From Chloroflexota bacterium (lineage in GTDB: Bacteria > Chloroflexota > Ktedonobacteria > Ktedonobacterales > JACDGC01): DNA of 5,987 nt. Positions 1-5,926 of the stretch are shown one piece after another. The translations under genes were made by a program, and so were the position numbers. Within the stretch, counting starts at the first letter, position 1; each line of letters opens with the position of its first letter. Below the pieces are notes generated by a model. It worked only from the letters and a program-made list of their open reading frames with translations. It was not told the origin of the DNA and did not search any database. Location of the stretch: positions 1 through 5,987 of the forward strand of contig JAKAOI010000160.1 of the NCBI GenBank assembly GCA_021812265.1, written 5' to 3'.

Positions 1-794
1 AGCGCTTAAACGCGCAAGATGAATATTTAGTTGGGTGGATCGATGGGTTCGCCAGCGGCGCTTCACTTGGCCGGGGATTAATCGAAGCCGCCAACCATCC
101 GGAAACAGAAGATTTATCAACACTGATTCCTGCAACACAAGATTTATCGCCGAATATTGCGGGAATATTTCCGCGCGGCCAAATGTGGCGCATTATGAAT
201 CCGCTGTTCCACGACGCGCCGATGCGGCTGGCCAATAATGCGCAATACACCATGGTTGCAAAATATGGCGCGAGCATGAAAAAGAAGCCAATGGCGCAGT
301 TCCATTTCTTTCATGATTATATTCCGAACTGGAAAAAAGCATTTGCGCCGGGCGGGTTGCGACAATTTCAGATGTTTGCTCCGGCAGATTCAGCTAAAAC
401 ATTGTTTCGGGCGGCGCTTCAGGCAACCCACGATGCGCGCATTCCTCCTTATCTTTGTGTATTCAAGCGTCATAAAACCGACCCATTTTTATTGCGGTAT
501 CAAAGCGATGGTTATTCTTTATCGCTGGATTTTCGTGTCACCCAGTCCCGTGATGTTCCGCTGCAAAAACTGCTGGAGCAATTGCGTGTACTGGTTTTGG
601 AAAATGGCGGCAATTTATATATGGCGAAAGATGATTTCTTAGACGCTGCCTCATTTGAACAAAGTGTTGGCGCAGACCGCGCAGCGGCGTTCCGTGAAAT
701 AAAAGATCGGCTCGATCCTGACTGGCTGTTCCAATCAAATTTATCTCGGCGTATCATGCCGCAGCAGTCGCTTGGCGAGGTAATTCTGGCATAG
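1..794 (+). CDS. FAD-linked oxidase, DprE1-like, C-terminal part (5' end outside window)
   Basis: The reading frame is open from position 3 to a TAG at 792-794, giving 263 residues with no start of its own; the first internal ATG (position 183) lies mid-domain, so the gene begins off the left edge. The N-terminal FAD-binding (PCMH-type) domain is therefore not seen. The visible part matches my recollection of the substrate-binding and C-terminal regions of the DprE1/ALO-type oxidase family: a YLVGWIDGFASG block followed by SLGRGL, then a KAFAPGGLRQFQMF block, a VFKR motif in the position of the DprE1 active-site lysine, and a closing GGNLYMAKD...FREIKDRLDPDWLFQSNLSRR segment typical of the family end. 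DprE1 oxidises the 2'-hydroxyl of decaprenyl-phosphoryl-ribose in mycobacteria; the substrate here is unknown and could be another polyprenyl-linked or free sugar. No DprE2-like reductase follows on this strand, so any partner would lie upstream. Family call is fairly secure, exact substrate is not. Confidence 0.8.
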   Translation, partial: RLNAQDEYLVGWIDGFASGASLGRGLIEAANHPETEDLSTLIPATQDLSPNIAGIFPRGQMWRIMNPLFHDAPMRLANNAQYTMVAKYGASMKKKPMAQFHFFHDYIPNWKKAFAPGGLRQFQMFAPADSAKTLFRAALQATHDARIPPYLCVFKRHKTDPFLLRYQSDGYSLSLDFRVTQSRDVPLQKLLEQLRVLVLENGGNLYMAKDDFLDAASFEQSVGADRAAAFREIKDRLDPDWLFQSNLSRRIMPQQSLGEVILA

Positions 795-953
795 GGGAAC
801 ATCTGATAAAATAATTTCCATAAAAGCTTCAACGCGCCTCTTGCTGGTTGCAGGCAAACTGCCATATCGAAAATAAGATTTCGGCATGATTTCTGCTAAA
901 CAGAAGAATAGATACGTGGCAAATTCCCGGCCGCGCTTAGGGAACAGCCCAAA

Positions 954-985
954 GTGACAGTTTTTTGGGAGCGGTCTGGTATGAT
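954..985 (+). promoter_or_regulatory. Promoter with extended -10 upstream of the zinc-ribbon/TPR gene
   Basis: TGGTATGAT at 977-985 is an extended -10 element (TGn followed by TATGAT, one mismatch to TATAAT). GTGACA at 954-959 is one base off the -35 consensus, but the 20-nt spacer is longer than ideal, so the extended -10 probably carries most of the signal. The start of transcription would fall near 992, giving a leader of about 43 nt. The rest of the 240-bp spacer (795-1034) shows only weak short hairpins, such as TTCTG/CAGAA at 891-905, and no convincing terminator for the upstream oxidase gene. Confidence 0.5.
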
Positions 986-1022
986 AATAGTGCAGGCGCA
1001 CGACGCGCTTACCAAATTTGCC

Positions 1023-1028
1023 AGGAGG
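1023..1028 (+). promoter_or_regulatory. Strong Shine-Dalgarno AGGAGG that fixes a GTG start at 1035
   Basis: A perfect AGGAGG lies 6 nt before GTG at 1035. The longer open frame back to GTG 954 and ATG 981 has no comparable site, and GTG 954 would lie upstream of the predicted transcription start. Starting at 1035 puts the first zinc-ribbon cysteine at residue 4. Confidence 0.85.
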
Positions 1029-1034
1029 CAGAAT

Positions 1035-2456
1035 GTGACTGTTTGTCCGCAGTGCCGCCACGACGCGCGCGATAATGCGCGCATTTGTTCCTGGTGCGGC
1101 TTCATCTTTAAAAATAATAAAACCGCCAATCACGAACGGCTGATTTATCCGGGATCGGAATATTTCAGGAAAAATCTCTCGGAGCCGGCGGCTCAGAAAC
1201 TGCCGCGCTTTCCCGTAACCGCAATTATCTCTAACGCGCAAGCGCACCCAACAAACACACCGGCTGCTGTTATAGACTCAATTGCGGACAGCGCCAAAAA
1301 CCAAAAAATTGCCAGCGATTCCGCCAATACGGTGTTCAGCGAAGTTACAGACTATAAGCAGCAAGATGACACTCCCGGCGCCTATGAATCCATACCATTT
1401 CAAATATCTTATTCTGCAAAAATTGCAAGCGCTACCCGCACATATGTTGCGCCGCCGCCTTTGCCGGCTTATACTCAAATATCCCGTGGCAGCGCTTCTT
1501 GGCTCTGGTCGCTATTGCTGTTCCCCGTTATTTTGCTGCTGAATCTGCATTCTGCTTTACAGGGAGAAATTTACTGGGCCAGCGTCAGCGGCGCTATTGC
1601 TTCTGCCGGATTTCTTACCCTTGCAGTGATGTGTATTTGGATTACGGCTTTATGGGTCGGCGCAGGAAAACGTCCGCGTCTTATTTTAGCTTCCACCGCG
1701 CTTACAGTTCTGGCCGCCGCATCGGTTGTGTTCGCTAATATCGGCCCGGCGCTCAGTTCTATGCAAGCAGGGCAAATGGAACAAAACGGGCAGTTCGCAC
1801 AAGCCGCGGCTTTATATGGCGAAAACAGCGACACTGCCGGCGCCGCTCGTGTGTACCTTGAATGGGGCAGCCAACTTGTTGAAAAAGGCCAATTTGCGCA
1901 AGCGGCTGTTTATCTAAATAAAGCGCTTGCCATGTCTTCCGGATACCCAAAACAGCAAGCTCTTGAGGAATTAGGGCAACTTTACTGGCAATCCGGCAAC
2001 GCCGCTTTAAATAATAAAGATATATCTGGCGCCACTCTAGCATTTCAAAACGCAGTAAAAATAGCGCCGGGCAGCGCCGGCGCCGAAATGGCGCAGCAAG
2101 CTCTTAGCGCGCCTCAAACTGTTTCGGGCGTTATGCAGTTTCTTAATCTGCCGCTGCCCGGATTACAGGTGGCGCTGGTGTCTCAGTGGAGTTATGATCC
2201 CACACTGCAATTGCTGCAAACCGGCGGCCAGCGACTGCAAGCCGTAACCGGCGCCGATGGCTCATTTACCGTCTCTGGAGCGACACCCGGCGTTACATAC
2301 GCCTTGGTTTGGCAGGGCGCAAACGGGGACACAACTAATATCGGCGCCGATGGCTCTGTTCAGGTTACAATAACCATTCAACCGCTGCAAGGCGCGCAAC
2401 TGGGAGTAATTACCATACAAACCGGTCCGCGTTCGCCATCCGCCGGCGCGCAATAA
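1035..2456 (+). CDS. Membrane protein with N-terminal zinc ribbon, three TM segments, TPR-like repeats and C-terminal beta-sandwich-like domain
   Basis: The protein has 473 residues from the GTG at 1035. Visible parts, in order: a four-cysteine zinc ribbon (Cys4, Cys7, Cys18, Cys21; CPQC and CSWCGF); a polar, probably disordered linker of about 130 residues; three hydrophobic segments at about 156-170, 183-208 and 215-235; TPR-like helical repeats at about 245-354 with QFAQAA motifs; and a region at about 362-463 with alternating beta-type sequence, resembling carboxypeptidase-regulatory or CNA-B-like folds and holding a repeated GADGS motif. The basic GKRPR loop between the second and third segments suggests it faces the cytoplasm, which puts the zinc ribbon inside and the TPR and beta parts outside. 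That topology is inference. Zinc ribbons of this type often begin bacterial membrane proteins of unknown role. The gene has its own promoter and convergently abuts uvrC. Function unassigned; an envelope scaffold or sensor is possible. Confidence 0.85.
   Translation: MTVCPQCRHDARDNARICSWCGFIFKNNKTANHERLIYPGSEYFRKNLSEPAAQKLPRFPVTAIISNAQAHPTNTPAAVIDSIADSAKNQKIASDSANTVFSEVTDYKQQDDTPGAYESIPFQISYSAKIASATRTYVAPPPLPAYTQISRGSASWLWSLLLFPVILLLNLHSALQGEIYWASVSGAIASAGFLTLAVMCIWITALWVGAGKRPRLILASTALTVLAAASVVFANIGPALSSMQAGQMEQNGQFAQAAALYGENSDTAGAARVYLEWGSQLVEKGQFAQAAVYLNKALAMSSGYPKQQALEELGQLYWQSGNAALNNKDISGATLAFQNAVKIAPGSAGAEMAQQALSAPQTVSGVMQFLNLPLPGLQVALVSQWSYDPTLQLLQTGGQRLQAVTGADGSFTVSGATPGVTYALVWQGANGDTTNIGADGSVQVTITIQPLQGAQLGVITIQTGPRSPSAGAQ
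2249..2356 (+). repeat. In-frame 15-bp direct repeat encoding a GADGS motif
   Basis: The 15-mer CGGCGCCGATGGCTC occurs at 2249-2263 and again at 2342-2356, exactly 93 bp (31 codons) apart and in the same frame. It encodes GADGS both times, followed by a beta-strand-like stretch (FTV, VQV). This may reflect two turns of a repeated beta-hairpin in the C-terminal domain, or a short internal duplication. Confidence 0.6.
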
Positions 2457-2462
2457 ATTCGG

Positions 2463-4427
2463 CTATTTGCTCGTTGTGATGTCCTTCCGGCTGCCGATAT
2501 ATTCCAACACGCGATCCGCCGCGTCGCGTGTCATGCCATCTACAGCGGCCAAATCTTCCGCAGTCGCTTCTGCAATGCGCTGCAGTGAGCCAAAACGCTT
2601 CAGCAGCGCCTTTTTGCGCTTGGGTCCTATCCCCGGAATATCATCTAAAGTGGAGGCAAACGCCTTTTGTGACCTCTTTTGCCGATGATAAGTTATAGCA
2701 AATCGATGCGCCTCATCCCGAATTCGCTGCAATAAATACAGCCCCTGCGATCCCCTCGGCAAAATGATTGGCTGCGAAATATCCGGCAAATAAATTTCTT
2801 CATGCTCCCCAATTGCCCCATGGTTTTCCTTCGCTACACCAATCAATGGCGCATACATTCCCAATTCTTCCATCACCATACGATCTGCGTTTACATGGCC
2901 GCGCCCGCCATCGATAACAATGAGGTCCGGAGTGGCGCGAAAAGAATCCTCTGCAGTGTCTTCACCGTCTGCGGCGTCATTTTGCTGAGCAAGGTCTGTT
3001 TCCGTCGACGCAGCCAATCGTTTAAATCTGCGGCGGAGCATTTCCTGATGGCTGGCGTAATCATCTGCGCCGCTGACAGTTTTTATGCTGAAACGGCGAT
3101 AATCAGCATTTTTAGGCTTGCCGCGCTCAAACACCACCATCGAGCCAACAACAGATGAGCCTTGGATGCCGGAGATATCATAGCACTCGATGCGCGCCGG
3201 CGGAGCTGAAAGATGTAAAGCTTCTTGCAATTCCGCTAAAGCCAGCGCAGTCTTTTGACTGTCTGAAAGCCAGCGCGCGCGTTCCATCTCCAGTGTTTCT
3301 TTGGCGTTTTGCGCAGCCATTTCTACAAGACGCAGTTTATCACCGCGTTTTGGTTGCGTAATAGCAACACTGCCGCCACGTTTTTCCTTCAGCCAAGCAA
3401 TAAGCTCTGCGGTGTCGGACGGCTCATATTCCACCAAAATTTCTCCGGGAATAACCGGCGCATGTTCATAATATTGCTGCAAAAACGACGCCATAATTTC
3501 TGCGGTGTCGGCGCCGTCGGTTCCTTTTAGCGCGTGGTTTTCGCGGCCGGCCAGTTTGCCTCCCCGAAAAAAGAAAATTTGCGCGCAAGCCTCAGACTCT
3601 GCTGCAGCCAGAGCAATAACATCACGATCATCCGGATGTTCAGTGTTAATAATTTTTTGCTTTGCCAAAGCGCTTTCCACCGCAGCAACCCTATCGCGCA
3701 GAACCGCCGCGCGCTCAAATTCAAGCTGCTCTGCCGCTTCGGCCATATCTTTGCGCAAATCATCTAAAATTGTATCCAGCTTACCCTCTAAAAATAAGAT
3801 AATCTGCTGAATCATTGCGCCATATTCTTCCGGCGATGTTTTAGCTACGCACGGGCCGCTGCATCGATGGATAGCGTATTGCGCGCAGGGCCGCGAAAAC
3901 AGCTTCAGTTTCCATCCATGTATAGCGCCATCTTTTGGTGGCGCCCATGGCTTATCGTCATGTCGGCAGGTGCGGAACGGAAAAATCTTATTCAGCAGAT
4001 CCAGCGTTGTATCAATAGCGCGAATATTTGGATATGGGCCAAAATAGCGCGCGCCATCTTGCTGCACAGATCGCACGCGATATACACGCGGAAATCTGTC
4101 TTGCAGAGCAATTTTGATATACGGGTAGGTTTTATCATCACGTAAACGGATATTGTATTTAGGCTGATGTTTTTTAATATATTCATTTTCAAGAATGAGC
4201 GCTTCAGTAGGGCTGCCCACTACAATATATTCCATATCACTGATATGCGAAACCAACGCTTTGGTTTTTAGGCTGTGATTTGCGCTTTCTTGAAAATAAG
4301 AACGCGCCCGCGACGCCAATGATGTTGCCTTGCCAACATAAATAATAACGCCATTTTCGTCTTTATAAATATAGATCCCCGGTTTGTGGGGCAAGGAATT
4401 GAGTGTTGCGCGCAGTTGTTCATTCAT
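2463..4427 (-). CDS. uvrC: UvrC, excinuclease ABC subunit C
   Basis: UvrC joins the UvrB-DNA complex and cuts the damaged strand on both sides of a lesion in nucleotide excision repair. At 654 residues it is somewhat longer than many homologues (about 600). Domains in order: N-terminal GIY-YIG nuclease (GIY at 17-19, YVGK at 30-33, Arg40, and a Glu-containing TEALILE helix at 74-80) for the 3' cut; four cysteines at 154, 181, 189 and 193 matching the iron-sulphur ligands reported for UvrC; a UVR motif at about 214-249 that contacts UvrB; an RNase H-like endonuclease domain for the 5' cut, with Asp417 (CYDISG), Asp506 (VIDGG) and His574 (RDEAHRF); and tandem helix-hairpin-helix at about 592-645 (DDIPGIGPKRKKALLKRFGS) that binds DNA. 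The spacing from the first to second cysteine is longer than usual, and an acidic stretch at about 475-496 is probably a surface loop. The ATG at 4427 is right for the family N-terminus, although no ribosome-binding site precedes it. All recognised catalytic residues are present, so it should be active. Confidence 0.98.
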   Translation of the reverse strand: MNEQLRATLNSLPHKPGIYIYKDENGVIIYVGKATSLASRARSYFQESANHSLKTKALVSHISDMEYIVVGSPTEALILENEYIKKHQPKYNIRLRDDKTYPYIKIALQDRFPRVYRVRSVQQDGARYFGPYPNIRAIDTTLDLLNKIFPFRTCRHDDKPWAPPKDGAIHGWKLKLFSRPCAQYAIHRCSGPCVAKTSPEEYGAMIQQIILFLEGKLDTILDDLRKDMAEAAEQLEFERAAVLRDRVAAVESALAKQKIINTEHPDDRDVIALAAAESEACAQIFFFRGGKLAGRENHALKGTDGADTAEIMASFLQQYYEHAPVIPGEILVEYEPSDTAELIAWLKEKRGGSVAITQPKRGDKLRLVEMAAQNAKETLEMERARWLSDSQKTALALAELQEALHLSAPPARIECYDISGIQGSSVVGSMVVFERGKPKNADYRRFSIKTVSGADDYASHQEMLRRRFKRLAASTETDLAQQNDAADGEDTAEDSFRATPDLIVIDGGRGHVNADRMVMEELGMYAPLIGVAKENHGAIGEHEEIYLPDISQPIILPRGSQGLYLLQRIRDEAHRFAITYHRQKRSQKAFASTLDDIPGIGPKRKKALLKRFGSLQRIAEATAEDLAAVDGMTRDAADRVLEYIGSRKDITTSK

Positions 4428-4444
4428 AAAAAATATTTTCTTGT

Positions 4445-4450
4445 ATTATA
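4445..4450 (-). promoter_or_regulatory. Candidate -10 box of uvrC
   Basis: Read on the minus strand this is a perfect TATAAT, in an AT-rich tract. Transcription would start near 4438, only about 11 nt before the uvrC ATG. No good -35 hexamer sits at 16-18 nt, so the call rests on the -10 and its position. Confidence 0.45.
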
Positions 4451-4587
4451 AAATATGGGTGAAAAATAAGATATTCCCAAGCGTCGACAGTTTATGAATG
4501 TTCATGTTTCCGAAGCTGCCAAACAATCTCTATTTTCATACATCGGCGCATGTGTTTAGTCTCATGCGGCTAAATTGGCCATTCCGC

Positions 4588-4616
4588 TTGATTTCACGCG
4601 CTATTCAGCGTATGAT
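4588..4616 (+). promoter_or_regulatory. Candidate promoter for the cyclophilin gene
   Basis: TTGATT at 4588-4593 and TATGAT at 4611-4616 are separated by exactly 17 nt, matching the -35 and -10 consensus at 4 of 6 and 5 of 6 positions. The start would be near 4623, leaving a leader of about 127 nt before the ATG at 4750. A second, weaker possibility is the extended -10-like TGTTATGAG at 4727-4735, which lacks a -35 and would give a very short leader. Confidence 0.5.
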
Positions 4617-4749
4617 AGATAAAGATTCTTAGATGTTTTTTCAGGCAGCAGCTCTGAAATGTTCTTATTTTTGCCCGCGTATATTTCGCTTTGCGCGCTG
4701 TGCGCAGTCTCTGGCGTTCGCGGCTGTGTTATGAGGTTAATTATACCGT

Positions 4750-5676
4750 ATGCCAAATACCAAATCAAAGAGATCTGTCAAGAGTCAGTCCTCTAAAATT
4801 CAGCAAAAACATGCACGCAGCTTTCAGGAAGAAGCGCAGCTTCGCCCCAGTGTCGCTAAAAAAGCCGCAGAAGTAGATGCGCCGCAGCCATCAAAATTTA
4901 TGGCGTTTGTTAAAGAATTCCCATGGTTAACAGGTATTCTCAGCGCGCTGATTGTCGTTTCACTTGTCGGCGTTATGTATAACAGTCACCTAGGATTTTT
5001 TGCGCAAACATCGGCAGATCCCTGCGCGTGGGCTAAAAACCCCGCGACATTCCCCGTCCCGGCAAAAATAACCTACACCTACAAATCTGCTCCGCAACAA
5101 TGCATTACCACCACAACACCAGGATTATACAGCGTCACATTGCACACACTTAAAGGCAATATCACCTTTACGCTGGATCAACAATATTCTGCCGCAAGTG
5201 TAAATAGTTTTGTCTTTTTAGCAACCCATGGCTTTTATAATGGCCTGTCTTTTTTTGAAGTAAAAAACGGTATGGCTTTAACCGGAGACCCCAACACCAT
5301 CAATCCTAACGCCAAAACCTCTACATACGGACAAGGCGGCCCAGGATACAATATCGCTGCAAGCTATCCCAAAACTTCCTCTGCGTTCACTGCCGGAGCA
5401 GTTGCTTTGATGAATACCGGTAGCAACAAATTCGGTTCGCAGTTTTTTATCGCTACCCAAGATGATTCAGCCACACTGCAAGATATCTACAACTATATAG
5501 GTAATGTCTACATCGGCTTAGATGTTGTGCAAAAACTGCAAGCCGGCGATATCATCCAAAGCGTTACTGTCTCTTATAATATAAATGGGGTTCCGGGGCT
5601 GGCGCCATCTGTTTCGCCAACAGCAGCAGCTACCTCAGCTCCTGCCGCTTCCCCCACAGCTACGGCAAAACCGTAA
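4750..5676 (+). CDS. Membrane-anchored cyclophilin-type peptidyl-prolyl isomerase homologue with altered active site
   Basis: The protein has 308 residues: a basic, Lys/Gln/Ser-rich cytoplasmic N-terminus (1-55), one membrane segment at about 57-77, an extracytoplasmic linker with Cys92 and Cys118 that could form a disulphide, a cyclophilin-like domain at about 124-275, and a Pro/Ala/Ser/Thr-rich tail (284-308). Cyclophilins catalyse cis-trans isomerisation of prolyl bonds and help proteins fold. Domain markers are SVNSFVFLATHGFYNGLSF, GGPGY (196-200), and GSQFFIA with Gln231 and Phe233. The canonical FHRV motif, whose Arg (Arg55 of human cyclophilin A) is central to catalysis, reads FFEV here (Glu170), and the usual GK-x-x-VFG motif near the end reads GNVYIG. 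Catalysis may be weak or lost, leaving a binding or chaperone role. ATG 4750 is the first in-frame start after an in-frame TAA at 4738; GAGGT at 4733-4737 is a rather distant ribosome-binding site (12 nt). No terminator separates it from the downstream tRNA. Confidence 0.9.
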   Translation: MPNTKSKRSVKSQSSKIQQKHARSFQEEAQLRPSVAKKAAEVDAPQPSKFMAFVKEFPWLTGILSALIVVSLVGVMYNSHLGFFAQTSADPCAWAKNPATFPVPAKITYTYKSAPQQCITTTTPGLYSVTLHTLKGNITFTLDQQYSAASVNSFVFLATHGFYNGLSFFEVKNGMALTGDPNTINPNAKTSTYGQGGPGYNIAASYPKTSSAFTAGAVALMNTGSNKFGSQFFIATQDDSATLQDIYNYIGNVYIGLDVVQKLQAGDIIQSVTVSYNINGVPGLAPSVSPTAAATSAPAASPTATAKP

Positions 5677-5698
5677 ACAAAACTGTCGAGAATATTAT

Positions 5699-5727
5699 TT
5701 GACATTTCGGAGAAGATATGCGATAAT
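5699..5727 (+). promoter_or_regulatory. Promoter of the tRNA-Asn gene
   Basis: A perfect TTGACA (5699-5704) and GATAAT (5722-5727) are spaced by 17 nt, and TGC directly before the -10 makes it an extended -10 as well. The start would be near 5734, about 15 nt before the mature tRNA. This is the best-matching promoter in the window, as expected for a stable RNA. Confidence 0.85.
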
Positions 5728-5748
5728 AGGTATTGTTAATCGTTTTAT

Positions 5749-5820
5749 TCCTCGGTAGCTCAACGGTAGAGCAGGCGGCTGTTAACCGCAAGGTTCTAGG
5801 TTCGAATCCTAGCCGGGGAG
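5749..5820 (+). tRNA. tRNA-Asn (anticodon GTT)
   Basis: A full cloverleaf can be folded by eye: acceptor 5749-5755 with 5813-5819 (one G-U pair), D stem GCTC/GAGC (5758-5761, 5769-5772), anticodon stem 5774-5778 with 5786-5790, loop CTGTTAA with anticodon GTT at 5781-5783, variable loop 5791-5795, and T stem CTAGG/CCTAG with loop TTCGAAT (5796-5812). The discriminator base is G at 5820. The genome follows with CCT, so the 3' CCA is not fully encoded and must be completed by the CCA-adding enzyme. The outermost anticodon-stem pair is a G-A mismatch (5774/5790), which is mild. The overall sequence closely resembles bacterial tRNA-Asn. Confidence 0.97.
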
Positions 5821-5842
5821 CCTATTCCGTATCTCTCCTTTC

Positions 5843-5887
5843 AAAACCCAAGTAAGGCAAATTTGCCCACACTTGGGTTTTTCTTTT
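5843..5887 (+). terminator. Rho-independent terminator after tRNA-Asn
   Basis: An 11-bp stem pairs AAAACCCAAGT (5843-5853) with ACTTGGGTTTT (5871-5881) and runs straight into a T-rich tract to 5887. The 17-nt loop contains a perfect 12-bp palindrome, GGCAAATTTGCC (5856-5867), that can form a second hairpin on top of the first. It ends the tRNA transcript and any read-through from the cyclophilin gene. On the minus strand the stem is followed by only four T residues, so it may also weakly stop a gene arriving from the right. Confidence 0.9.
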
Positions 5888-5926
5888 ACCGTCCCAAAAA
5901 ACGTACCCAAATAGGACACCGTAATG

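Larger units (their letters stand above)
4428..4749. other. Divergent intergenic region between uvrC and the cyclophilin gene
   Basis: These 322 bp carry no convincing gene. The best small frame, 4494-4559 on the plus strand (21 codons), has no ribosome-binding site and resembles nothing I know. The region does hold the uvrC -10 box, a plus-strand promoter candidate at 4588-4616, a short inverted repeat ATGAATGTTCAT at 4494-4505, and a 5-bp hairpin TGCGC/GCGCA at 4692-4706 in the presumed leader of the cyclophilin gene. Nothing matches a riboswitch or structured RNA family that I recognise. Confidence 0.6.

Noticed and set aside
948..969. CCCAAA/TTTGGG hairpin as a terminator for the oxidase gene
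   Set aside because: The stem is 6 bp with a 10-nt loop, the T residues lie inside the structure rather than after it, and it overlaps the downstream promoter.
741..1247. 168-codon open frame on the minus strand overlapping the oxidase end, the spacer and the zinc-ribbon gene start
   Set aside because: It runs antisense over two better-supported genes, has no recognisable domain, and covers the plus-strand promoter and ribosome-binding site; most likely a chance open frame.
2467..4400. Many plus-strand open frames across the uvrC region
   Set aside because: All are antisense shadows of the intact 654-codon uvrC frame, which carries every expected domain.
4488..4515. LexA-type SOS box upstream of uvrC
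   Set aside because: The spacing fits neither the E. coli CTG-N10-CAG nor the Bacillus GAAC-N4-GTTC pattern.
4494..4559. 21-codon plus-strand frame in the intergenic region
   Set aside because: No ribosome-binding site, no recognisable sequence and no conservation evidence.
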